A stretch of 8,311 bases of DNA from Phycisphaerae bacterium (GCA_029260195.1 JAJDDS010000653.1:1-8311); one strand, 5' to 3'. Positions 1 through 5,848 are shown, counted from the stretch's first letter. Program-made: numbers and translations. Notes: generated by a model not told the origin, from the letters alone.

Positions 1-453
1 GTTGTTCCCGATCACCCAGTAGTTCGCGTTTGCCGCGTCATTGATCGTCGCGCGGACGTCGACCGTCTCACCGGAAATCGACGGCGACACCAGGAAGCCT
101 GCCGTCCGCGCCCCGGCACCAGCCCCCGTCACGGATATATCGCCCCCGCTTGTTGTGATCGACACCGACCCCGCGGAATTCCCGAGGATCATTTTGATAT
201 TCGCGCCGCCGAAATCAATCACGGCTGCGAACGAACCCGCATCGATCCCCGCGATCGTCTTGCCGGTGTACGCACCATCAACCGTCACGGTATACGCTCC
301 CGTCCAGCGCAGGACGGTGTCGTCCGCCGTCGCCAGCGCCGACAGGTTCGCGTTCGCCGTCACCAAGACGTCCGCACCGCGCGCCGCCGTCGAGAGACCG
401 CACACCATCACCGCCGACGCCAACACAGTCGCGAAAACCTTTCGTACGCTCAT
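1..453 (-). CDS. Secreted hypothetical protein, C-terminus beyond left edge
   Basis: I do not recognise the family. The frame starts with ATG at 453-451 and stays open to base 1, giving 151 codons. GGAGAGG (461-467 on the plus strand) sits 7 nt before the ATG, a strong ribosome binding site that fixes the start. The N-terminus is a textbook Sec signal peptide: basic MSVRK, a hydrophobic stretch of about 15 residues, then STAARGA with probable cleavage just before the Asp at residue 28. The mature part is rich in Gly, Ala, Thr, Ser and Val with alternating hydrophobic residues (for example YTVTVDGAYTGKTIAGI and GSVSITTSGGDISVTG). This suggests beta-strands, as in beta-helix, autotransporter-like or other surface proteins. 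No Cys lies in the mature part seen. It is transcribed away from kdsB, so the two probably share the 454-918 gap for control. Export is well supported by sequence; function is unknown. Confidence 0.8.
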   Translation of the reverse strand, partial: MSVRKVFATVLASAVMVCGLSTAARGADVLVTANANLSALATADDTVLRWTGAYTVTVDGAYTGKTIAGIDAGSFAAVIDFGGANIKMILGNSAGSVSITTSGGDISVTGAGAGARTAGFLVSPSISGETVDVRATINDAANANYWVIGNN

Positions 454-918
454 CACGTGTCCTCTCCATTGGTCAGAAACTGCCAAACCCACCCCGCCTC
501 CCGAGCCCCGAAAAGCCACCGCAGGGACACCATCCCGGCACACCGCCGCCGCCCGATCACGCCCGCGTCCGGCAAGTCCACTGCATCCCGCGCAGACGGG
601 TACTACTCTTCTTACAAGCTATCGGCGCCCGAACCGTCGTCGTCCACTACTGCCCCCCCACCGTCGATTTACCCATGTCAGGCGATCCACTGACGTCCGA
701 AAACCCGTCCCCAATTCAAGACACCGAATGGACCGCCACCTCCGGTCGCGGTGTTTCCTGTACACTTCTCCTCGGGCGGTTTCATTTGCCGGTGGCTGGC
801 GGCGCCGGGGCCATGGCGCCGCCGCGTCCGGCGGAAACGGACCAACTCGCCTCCATCGGGCTGGATCGTGGCCCCTGCCCGGGGATGCACCGCGCTGCCG
901 GGAGTGCGACAACGCACT
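454..918. other. Gene-free interval between divergent secreted-protein gene and kdsB
   Basis: I find no convincing gene in this stretch. The open frames on both strands are GC-driven, Pro/Arg-rich and lack a good ribosome binding site. It carries the strong RBS of the leftward gene at 461-467, and GC-rich inverted repeats around 798-830 (listed separately). The kdsB promoter begins at its right end. No confident leftward promoter could be recognised. Confidence 0.55.
798..823. repeat. GC-rich inverted repeat upstream of kdsB
   Basis: GGCGGCGCC (798-806) and GGCGCCGCC (815-823) are perfect 9-bp complements around an 8-nt loop. A second overlapping 6-bp hairpin follows at once (CCGCCG-CGTC-CGGCGG, about 819-834). 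Neither arm is followed by a T-run on either strand, so an intrinsic terminator is unlikely. In DNA this GC-rich, such stems can arise by chance. A role between the divergent genes is only a possibility. Confidence 0.3.
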
Positions 919-947
919 TTGACAGGAGGTGGGGTGTCGCGTAGGAT
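919..947 (+). promoter_or_regulatory. Sigma-70-type promoter of kdsB-pyrG
   Basis: TTGACA (919-924) matches the -35 consensus exactly. It is followed after exactly 17 nt by TAGGAT (942-947), which matches 4 of 6 bases of the -10 consensus including TA and the final T. The predicted transcription start is near 954. This is upstream of the ribosome-binding GGAGGA at 984-989 and just upstream of the ATG at 964. It therefore argues against translation from the GTG at 934 even though AGGAGGT (924-930) precedes it, because that GTG would not be in the mRNA. Confidence 0.55.
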
Positions 948-983
948 CGCTCCGCGTAGTGGGATGTGGGTTGCAGCCACTTT

Positions 984-989
984 GGAGGA
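984..989 (+). promoter_or_regulatory. Ribosome binding site deciding the kdsB start
   Basis: GGAGGA ends 4 nt before the TTG at 994. Initiating there places the conserved KdsB nucleotide-binding stretch (AVIPARYASTR) five residues from the N-terminus, as is usual for the family. The in-frame ATG at 964 has no comparable site. Confidence 0.5.
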
Positions 990-993
990 TCCG

Positions 994-1755
994 TTGGTCT
1001 GTATCGCGGTCATTCCGGCACGCTACGCATCCACGCGATTCCCTGGAAAACCCCTCGCCAAAGAGACGGGCAAGTTTCTGGTCCAGCACGTGTGCGAGCG
1101 GGTCGCGCGCGCCGAGCGGATCGATCGCGTGATCGTGGCCACCGACGACGAACGGATTGCGTCGGCTGTGAAATCGTTCGGGGGCGAGTGCGTGATGACC
1201 CGAGCCGACCATCCCTCGGGTACGGATCGGGTGGCGGAAGTTGCGAGAACTATTCCGTGCGACGTCGTCGTCAACGTGCAAGGCGACGAGCCGGAGATCG
1301 AACCGGGCGCGATCGACTTGTTGGCTTCGCTGGCGTGCGACGGGTCGAATCCGATGGCGACGCTGGCTTGTCCGTTCGCGGCGGCGGGCCGCGGCGGGAT
1401 CGTCGCGGAGGTTGACGACCCGAATTGCGTGAAGGTCGTGGTGGCTGACGGGCGGGCGCTGTACTTCTCGCGCAGTCCCATACCGTATCGGCGTGACGGG
1501 TCGGTGATCGAGGCGGGTCCGTATCTTCATCTGGGCGTCTACGCGTACCGTCGGGAGTTCCTGCTGGAGTTGGCAACATTGAAGCCGACACCGCTGGAGC
1601 GCGTCGAGGGACTGGAGCAGTTGCGCGTCCTCGAGCACGGGCGTGCGATCGCCGTCGGCGTCGTGGAACGCGCTGCGGTGGGGATCGATACGCCGGCGGA
1701 TTATTCGGCGTTTGTGGAACGATTCAAATCCTCTGTACCGAACGCCGTGGGCTGA
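994..1755 (+). CDS. kdsB: 3-deoxy-manno-octulosonate cytidylyltransferase (CMP-Kdo synthetase)
   Basis: KdsB activates Kdo with CTP, giving CMP-Kdo and pyrophosphate in the cytoplasm, the step before Kdo transfer to lipid A. With the TTG start the protein has 253 residues, normal for the family. Visible motifs, numbered from that start: IPARYASTRFPGKPL (7-21, nucleotide-binding loop), VATDDERI (48-55), VNVQGDEP (93-100, with Asp98 a likely metal ligand), DPNCVKVV (142-149), YFSRSPIPY (157-165), HLGVYAYRREFL (179-190), the PTPLERVEGLEQLR block (198-211) and GIDTPADY (230-237). All signature blocks are present, so it should be active. ATG at 964 would add 10 residues (MWVAATLEDP) and is the main alternative. 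It is the first gene of a two-gene operon; its stop is 19 nt before the pyrG ATG. The presence of kdsB implies Kdo-containing LPS or a relative of it. Confidence 0.95.
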   Translation: MVCIAVIPARYASTRFPGKPLAKETGKFLVQHVCERVARAERIDRVIVATDDERIASAVKSFGGECVMTRADHPSGTDRVAEVARTIPCDVVVNVQGDEPEIEPGAIDLLASLACDGSNPMATLACPFAAAGRGGIVAEVDDPNCVKVVVADGRALYFSRSPIPYRRDGSVIEAGPYLHLGVYAYRREFLLELATLKPTPLERVEGLEQLRVLEHGRAIAVGVVERAAVGIDTPADYSAFVERFKSSVPNAVG

Positions 1756-1774
1756 AAGGGTGAGTGAAAGCGCG

Positions 1775-3577
1775 ATGGACGGCGAACGGCTGCTATCTTC
1801 TTTGAGCGACAGTTCCGACGAGACGGAATTCTACACACCGCTGCCCGCGGGTTACGAGCGCGGGCAGTGCAAGTACGTCGTCGTCTTCGGAACGGTGATG
1901 AGCGGCTTGGGCAAGGGGATTTTCTCGAGTTCGCTGGCGAAGGTGCTCAAGGACAAGGGGGTCACCGTCGCGCCGATCAAGCTCGAGGGGTATCTCAATC
2001 GCGACAGCGGTACGCTTAATCCATTTCGCCACGGCGAGGTCTTCGTACTCGATGACGGGATGGAGTGCGACATGGATCTGGGCACGTACGAGCGGATGCT
2101 CAACCAGGACGTGACGCGGCTTAACTTCTGCACCAGCGGGCAGATCTTCTCGCGCGTGCTCGATAAGGAGCGTCGCGGCGGCTATCTTGGGCGGGACGTC
2201 CAGATGATCCCCCACGTCACCGGCGAAGTGAAGAGCCGCCTGCGCGAATTGGCTGTCACTACTCGCGCCGATATGATCTTCGTCGAGATCGGCGGTACCG
2301 TCGGCGACGTCGAGAACGCCTACTTCATCGAAGCCATCCGCGAACTCGCGTTCGAAGAGGGACCGGGAAGCGTGTGCAACGTCGCCCTGACCTACATCGT
2401 CGAGCCGGCCATGCTCGGCGAGCAGAAGTCCAAGCCGGCGCAATTGAATCTCAAAGCCCTGATGGCTGCCGGTATCCATCCGCACGTTATCGCGTGTCGT
2501 GCGCGCCATCCCGCGACCAAAAAGGTACGTGAGAAACTGGCGATGTACTCGAACGTGCCGATGGAGCGCGTCTTTTCGATGCACGACTGCGAAAGCGTAT
2601 ACCTGATTCCCGAGATGTTGCGCGGCGCCGGGATCGACACAGCCGTGCTCGACCTCCTCGGCGTGGGCGACAAGGCGGACGAGAATCGCGAGGAATCGCA
2701 TCGCGCCGTCTGGAACGATTATATCGCGAGGTTCCGCGCGACCAAGAATCCGGTCACCATCGGCGTCACCGGCAAGTACACCTCGCTGCGCGACAGCTAC
2801 GCCAGCATCATACAAGCCATCGAACACGCCGGCGTTCACTACGGCGCGAAAGTGCGACTGGAGTGGTTCGATAGTTCCATACTCACCGAGGAGAACGTAG
2901 CGGATCGGTTGAAGCACATTCACGGCGTCATCGTGCCGGGTGGATTCGGTGTACGCGGCGTCGACGGGAAGCTCGCGTGCATCCGCTACGTCCGCGAAAA
3001 CAAGATCCCGTACCTCGGACTTTGCTACGGTCTTCAGATGGCGGTCATTGAATACGCTCGGAATGTCTGCGGCATGGAGGACGCCGGCAGCACGGAAATC
3101 GATACCGACAGCCCCTACCCTGTGATCGACATCCTTCCAGAGCAGAAGAAGATCGAAGGCCTCGGCGGGAATATGCGACTCGGCGGCCACGAGGTCGTGC
3201 TCACGCCGCGATCCGTGGTCTCAGAGCTCTACGGCGGCGCGAAGACGATCCGGCTGAGGTTTCGACATCGTTACGAGGTCGACCCAGCCTACATCGAACG
3301 TCTCGAAGCCGGTGGATTGATCTTCTCGGGTCGATCGCCGTCGCACCCGATTATGCAGGTTCTAGAGTTACCGCGGGCGACACATCCGTTCTTCGTCGGC
3401 ACGCAAGCCCACCCGGAACTCACCAGCCGCCCGCTCGATCCCGAGCCGATGTTCGCCGGCTTCGTCCACGCCGCCTTGGCTCATTCGGGCGTGCGAGATG
3501 CCCAACCCACTTCATCGCTCCCGCGCGGTATTCACCACGCCGAAAACCACTTCAACGAGACTGCGGCTGCGGAATAG
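1775..3577 (+). CDS. pyrG: CTP synthase (glutamine-hydrolysing), divergent sequence type
   Basis: PyrG converts UTP, ATP and glutamine into CTP in the cytoplasm. With the ATG at 1775 it has 600 residues, longer than the usual 535-550, because of a roughly 30-residue acidic N-terminal extension and a C-terminal tail of about 30 residues. The synthetase domain shows KYVVVFGTVMSGLGKG (33-48, phosphate loop, Lys47), HGEVFVLDDG (86-95), DLGTYER (101-107), VEIGGTVGD (170-178, Glu171 a likely Mg ligand) and the UTP/CTP-contact block EQKSKPAQ (216-223). The glutaminase domain has VPGGFGVRG (387-395), nucleophile Cys417 in LGLCYGLQ, and His546 and Glu548 in AHPELTS. All catalytic residues are therefore present. 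Changes from the common pattern include FGTVMSG where TGGVVSS is usual, and IKLEGYLN where IKIDPYLN is usual. Co-transcription with kdsB fits supply of CTP to CMP-Kdo synthesis. The start is not certain: the ribosome binding site is weak, and GTG at 1760 would add five residues. Confidence 0.95.
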   Translation: MDGERLLSSLSDSSDETEFYTPLPAGYERGQCKYVVVFGTVMSGLGKGIFSSSLAKVLKDKGVTVAPIKLEGYLNRDSGTLNPFRHGEVFVLDDGMECDMDLGTYERMLNQDVTRLNFCTSGQIFSRVLDKERRGGYLGRDVQMIPHVTGEVKSRLRELAVTTRADMIFVEIGGTVGDVENAYFIEAIRELAFEEGPGSVCNVALTYIVEPAMLGEQKSKPAQLNLKALMAAGIHPHVIACRARHPATKKVREKLAMYSNVPMERVFSMHDCESVYLIPEMLRGAGIDTAVLDLLGVGDKADENREESHRAVWNDYIARFRATKNPVTIGVTGKYTSLRDSYASIIQAIEHAGVHYGAKVRLEWFDSSILTEENVADRLKHIHGVIVPGGFGVRGVDGKLACIRYVRENKIPYLGLCYGLQMAVIEYARNVCGMEDAGSTEIDTDSPYPVIDILPEQKKIEGLGGNMRLGGHEVVLTPRSVVSELYGGAKTIRLRFRHRYEVDPAYIERLEAGGLIFSGRSPSHPIMQVLELPRATHPFFVGTQAHPELTSRPLDPEPMFAGFVHAALAHSGVRDAQPTSSLPRGIHHAENHFNETAAAE

Positions 3578-3598
3578 AAATCGAACTCCACATCCGCG

Positions 3599-3621
3599 GC
3601 GAAGGCGACGCTCGCTTCCGC
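3599..3621 (+). terminator. Weak candidate hairpin after pyrG
   Basis: GCGAAGGCGA (3599-3608) and TCGCTTCCGC (3612-3621) pair over 10 positions with one mismatch and one G-T pair around a 3-nt loop, 21 nt after the pyrG stop. No T-run follows. It could end the kdsB-pyrG transcript with help from Rho, or could be fortuitous. Confidence 0.25.
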
Positions 3622-3624
3622 GCT

Positions 3625-4319
3625 CCGATCTAACAGTGCAGGGCCTGTCGATTTACTTGGCATGGTTTTTGATATCAATCTTTTGTCCGAGGACCTACAC
3701 TGGGCGCGCGGATTTCGATAGGCAGCATAGCATGGAGGCACGTGGCATGAGTGGATGGAACCAAGCTCCGTCACCGCGAGATCAAATACTCCTGTTCCGC
3801 GAGACGCTGGGAGACCGCATTCCCGAGAATCACACGAGCCGGCTTTTCGCGGAAATCCTCGACGGGCTCGATTGGTCGAGCTGGGAACAGCATTACGTCC
3901 TGGTCGCGGGGCAGCCGCCGATTCACCCCAAGGTCATGGCCGGAGCCATTCTCTACGGCCTTACCCACGGGCTGAGATCCAGCCGATGTCTGGAGTGGGA
4001 CTGTGGCAACGCGATCGATTTTCTGTGGCTGGTCGAAGGACGGACCATCGACCACTCGAAGTTCTGTGATTTCCGCACGAAATTCCAACGGGAACTCGAG
4101 TATCTGTTTCGGCAGATCGGACGAGTAGCAATGCACCTGGGGTTGATTCGCCTGAACCAAGTGGCGCTGGACGGGACACGGGGCCGGGCGAACAGTAGCC
4201 CGCATGCGACGGCCTCGGCCAAGACCCTGGAGGAACGGCTGAAGGGACTGGACGAGCAGATCGACAAGATGTTGGCCGAGGCTGACCAAGTTGATCACCG
4301 GGACATGTATTTGTTTGCG
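3625..4319 (+). mobile_element. Insertion sequence remnant (IS1182 type)
   Basis: This is the transposase fragment plus the more AT-rich leader before it (about 3625-3745). The right boundary is where transposase similarity seems to stop, just before the hairpin at 4320. The left end is only estimated from the fall in GC after pyrG. I could not find a pair of terminal inverted repeats, as expected if the right end is deleted, and no target-site duplication is visible. Confidence 0.45.
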
Positions 4320-4340
4320 CACGCCACCAGAGTGGCGTGA
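3747..4340 (+). CDS. IS1182-type (DUF772) transposase, 3'-truncated and inactive
   Basis: Start: GGAGG at 3734-3738 lies 8 nt before the ATG at 3747. The 197 residues match the N-terminal half of IS1182/IS5-group transposases. The DUF772 region spans about residues 30-125, with PPIHPKVMAGAILYGLTHGLRSS (57-79) and IDHSKFCDFRTKFQ (101-114). It is followed by LNQVALDGTRGRANSS (136-151), whose Asp142 is the usual first Asp of the DDE catalytic triad. A charged helical linker follows (161-185). Family members are normally about 450-550 residues, so the rest of the catalytic core, with the second Asp and the Glu, is missing. The last residues (AHATRVA) are read through a hairpin that probably belongs to the lexA side, so the break lies near 4315. 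It cannot transpose by itself. It is tail to tail with lexA, 11 nt away. Confidence 0.85.
   Translation: MSGWNQAPSPRDQILLFRETLGDRIPENHTSRLFAEILDGLDWSSWEQHYVLVAGQPPIHPKVMAGAILYGLTHGLRSSRCLEWDCGNAIDFLWLVEGRTIDHSKFCDFRTKFQRELEYLFRQIGRVAMHLGLIRLNQVALDGTRGRANSSPHATASAKTLEERLKGLDEQIDKMLAEADQVDHRDMYLFAHATRVA
4320..4339. terminator. Perfect 8-bp hairpin between transposase remnant and lexA
   Basis: CACGCCAC (4320-4327) and GTGGCGTG (4332-4339) are perfect complements around the 4-nt loop CAGA. The hairpin begins 12 nt beyond the lexA stop on the minus strand, and the transposase remnant's stop overlaps its last base. A second small stem, GACCC-AAC-GGGTC (4339-4351), fills the gap to the lexA stop. 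No T-run follows on either strand, so it would be a non-canonical or bidirectional terminator. Its placement between convergent genes supports that role. Confidence 0.45.
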
Positions 4341-4351
4341 CCCAACGGGTC

Positions 4352-4987
4352 TCAGTACCGTCTGATGACTCCCCTTACCACGCCCTGCACTTCGACTTCA
4401 TGCTCGTTCACGACGATGGGCTTGAAATCCGGATTCGCTGGCTGCAGGCGGACGCGCCCTCCCTCGCGGTAATACTGCTTTAGCGTGGCATCGCCACCCG
4501 GTAGGATCGCCACGACCGTATCACCGTTCCGCACGTTGTTGCACGCCTCGACGACCACGTAGTCGCCATCACGGATCTGCTCGTCAATCATACTCTCGCC
4601 CTGAACCTCCAGTACGAACCGTCGACGCCGCCCGGCGAATAGGGCTTCGAGATCCAACGTCTCAGCGTCCTCGATGCCTTCCACCGGATGTCCGGCCGCG
4701 ATGCGACCAGCCAGCCGGAACACCGTCGACCGCTCGTCAGGAAACTCCGCAATCTGAGTAACTTCCAAAGAGCGTGCCTTGTGCGGAGCACGGCGGAGCA
4801 GACCCTTTTCGATGAGCGTTTCGACGTGCTCGAACACGGTGACCTTCGTGATGCCGAGCGTGTCGGCGAGTTCCTGCATCGTCGGGGAATAGCCTTGGTT
4901 GCGCTGAAAGTCCCGAATTCGCGTGAGGATATCCAGTTGCCTCGGCGTCAGACGACGCGCCGACTTGCGCCCTTTGCTCTTGGACAT
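4352..4987 (-). CDS. lexA: LexA SOS repressor (autocleaving S24 family)
   Basis: LexA represses DNA-damage genes and cleaves itself when RecA filaments form. The ATG at 4987-4985 is chosen because GAGGAG (4995-5000 on the plus strand) lies 7 nt upstream; the longer frame from 5056 adds an Arg/Trp-rich stretch unlike LexA. The protein has 211 residues, normal length. Residues 12-75 form the winged helix-turn-helix (LTPRQLDILTRIRDF; SPTMQELADTLGITKVTVFEHVETLIEKGLL). The self-cleavage site is Ala98-Gly99 in GRIAAGHPVEG. Ser132 in GESMIDEQIRDGDYV and Lys170 in DATLKQYY are the catalytic dyad, followed by LQPANPDFKPI (181-191). All parts needed for repression and cleavage are present. The recognition helix (TKVTVFEHVETL) differs from that of E. 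coli LexA, so its operator cannot be assumed to be the E. coli one; no known LexA box was seen near the start. Confidence 0.95.
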   Translation of the reverse strand: MSKSKGRKSARRLTPRQLDILTRIRDFQRNQGYSPTMQELADTLGITKVTVFEHVETLIEKGLLRRAPHKARSLEVTQIAEFPDERSTVFRLAGRIAAGHPVEGIEDAETLDLEALFAGRRRRFVLEVQGESMIDEQIRDGDYVVVEACNNVRNGDTVVAILPGGDATLKQYYREGGRVRLQPANPDFKPIVVNEHEVEVQGVVRGVIRRY

Positions 4988-5000
4988 GTAGTTTCTCCTC

Positions 5001-5499
5001 GATCTCCAACATCGCCGTCGGACCCACCGCGACCAGCGGAAGGTTGCCCGACCCAAATGCCCGGCGGATCAGCCCGCCGAGCCGCTCAGCCGCGACGCCC
5101 CAGTGGGACGACAAGGGACGCACATCCCCGAACGCACGCGGTAAGGCGTTGGCCAAGAGGTTCACCGCAGTCGCGACGGCAGCGTTACCCGTCATCGGGT
5201 TCGCCCCGCCAATCTCCGAGCCAACCGCAGCGTTGTCCGCCGGCCCGCTCCGCATCCCGAAAACCACGTCGCGAACCAACCCTCGGCATGCACCTCCGAT
5301 GGGGTCCGCCTGACGCTGAAGTATAGAGTTCGACCCCGGGAGCCACGCGGTCCGGTATTCGCCCCCGGGGCCGAAAGAACACAAAGGCAAGCCCCCTCCA
5401 GCATCCATGCGTGTGCACATAGCCCGCCATCCCTGGCCATCGTTACGACCAACTCACACCGAGAATCACAGCCACACGAATCCCGAAAGATTCGGAGTC
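5001..5499. other. Gene-poor interval upstream of lexA
   Basis: No gene with a supported start was found. On the minus strand one frame (open over 5420-4737) looks coding-like between about 5300 and 4990, for example VATAVNLLANALPRAF and GVAAERLGGLIRRAFGSGNLPLVAVGP. It has no good start and runs about 250 nt into lexA in another frame, so it is either a decayed gene fragment or a by-product of high GC. A possible minus-strand -10 element (TATACT) lies at 5320-5325. No LexA-type operator of a known class was recognised. Confidence 0.4.
5320..5325 (-). promoter_or_regulatory. Possible -10 element reading toward lexA
   Basis: TATACT on the minus strand differs from the TATAAT consensus at one base and stands out in GC-rich surroundings. 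No good -35 lies 16-18 nt upstream. It is about 330 nt from the lexA ATG, so a lexA transcript from here would have a long leader. Weak evidence. Confidence 0.2.
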
Positions 5500-5523
5500 T
5501 GTTAGGTACAAGTTAACCTAACA
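5500..5523. promoter_or_regulatory. 24-bp operator-like dyad (8-bp arms, 8-nt spacer)
   Basis: TGTTAGGT (5500-5507) and ACCTAACA (5516-5523) are perfect inverted arms around ACAAGTTA. Arm length and spacing, about one helical turn between half-site centres and a half, suit a dimeric helix-turn-helix repressor. The dyad sits at the left edge of the AT-rich stretch that starts the repeat cluster. Which protein binds, if any, is unknown; LexA from the neighbouring gene is one candidate, a lost phage repressor another. Confidence 0.45.
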
Positions 5524-5534
5524 ATCGCCAAACG

Positions 5535-5735
5535 TCAAGTGGTTTCTAAAGTTTTTCTAAGGCGCAAGAAATAATGACCAAACGTTCGTAATAATGATCT
5601 AAGGCGCAGGAAATAAACGCCAAACGTTTGCCATAATGACCACGCAGGGACGCGCGCAGGGATGATGTCGATCTTGGGGGTGTCGTTTGATTGTTCGGCT
5701 GCCGGGTCGGGGGTGACCCGGCGGGAATGCCCCAT
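5535..5735 (-). CDS. Doubtful small ORF carrying a 14-residue tandem repeat
   Basis: The ATG at 5735-5733 opens a frame of 66 codons before its stop. It ends with two copies of a 14-residue unit, SLWQTFGVYFLRLR and SLLRTFGHYFLRLR, encoded by the 42-bp repeats. The first half (SRRVTPDPAAEQSNDTPKIDIIPARVPAW) has no long hydrophobic segment. No ribosome binding site precedes the ATG, which lies inside the 47-bp inverted repeat. Of the seven base differences between the repeat copies, five change the amino acid, giving no sign of purifying selection. I give it mainly because no better explanation covers this stretch; a non-coding repeat is at least as likely. Confidence 0.25.
   Translation of the reverse strand: MGHSRRVTPDPAAEQSNDTPKIDIIPARVPAWSLWQTFGVYFLRLRSLLRTFGHYFLRLRKTLETT
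5556..5639. repeat. Two abutting 42-bp direct repeats
   Basis: Copies at 5556-5597 and 5598-5639 match at 35 of 42 positions with no gap between them. Both begin TCTAAGGCGCA and end ATAATGA. Each has a CCAAACGT core (5578-5585 and 5620-5627); in the second copy this forms the perfect palindrome CAAACGTTTG (5621-5630). A third core lies upstream at 5528-5535, 50 nt before the first. The repeats are much richer in A and T than the flanks, which recalls iterons or tandem operator sites. Because 42 is a multiple of 3, the minus strand can also be read through both copies as a 14-residue repeat (see the small frame 5535-5735). Confidence 0.75.
5701..5722. repeat. Perfect 8-bp inverted repeat
   Basis: GCCGGGTC (5701-5708) and GACCCGGC (5715-5722) pair perfectly around GGGGGT. 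It lies between the outer arm at 5684-5691 and the large inverted repeat at 5730-5776, so RNA from here could fold into several alternative stems. No T-run follows, so a simple terminator is not indicated. Confidence 0.6.
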
Positions 5736-5776
5736 CAAACGCCGTTTGAACGTCGTTCAAACGGCGATTGACGGGG
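5730..5776. repeat. 47-bp near-perfect inverted repeat with 3-nt loop
   Basis: The core arms CGCCGTTTGAAC (5740-5751) and GTTCAAACGGCG (5755-5766) are perfect 12-bp complements around GTC. After one A-A mismatch, TCAA (5735-5738) pairs with TTGA (5768-5771). After one A-C mismatch, CCCC (5730-5733) pairs with GGGG (5773-5776). In total 20 of 22 pairs match. ATCAAACG (5734-5741) can instead pair with CGTTTGAT at 5684-5691, giving a competing structure. The repeat sits about 70 nt before the first recognisable phage codons. It could be a strong hairpin in RNA, a protein-binding palindrome, or an end of a small repeated element. No T-tract follows on either strand. Confidence 0.75.
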
Positions 5777-5848
5777 TGTCATCTCTTGACGCCGTAGCGG
5801 TCGATCAGGGCCGACCAACCGGCGGCCAGCCCGCCTTCGTCGATCCGA

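Noticed and set aside
41..922. Long plus-strand frame of 293 codons
   Set aside because: It is antisense to the secreted-protein gene, which has a signal peptide and strong ribosome binding site; the product is Pro/Arg/Thr-rich low-complexity sequence.
934..993. GTG start for kdsB with perfect AGGAGGT upstream
   Set aside because: It lies within the spacer and -10 of the promoter, so it would not be transcribed from it, and it adds 20 residues without family similarity.
619..1638. Minus-strand frame of 339 codons opposite kdsB
   Set aside because: Shadow of kdsB; Arg/His/Asp-rich, no ribosome binding site.
1793..3190. Minus-strand frame of 465 codons opposite pyrG
   Set aside because: pyrG is unmistakable on the plus strand; the antisense frame is a by-product of high GC at third positions.
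4988..5056. N-terminal extension of LexA to 5056
   Set aside because: Residues are Trp/Arg-rich and unlike LexA; the ATG at 4987 has a GAGGAG site at ideal spacing.
5500..5776. CRISPR array
   Set aside because: Only two abutting long copies, no unique spacers between them, and no cas gene in the window.
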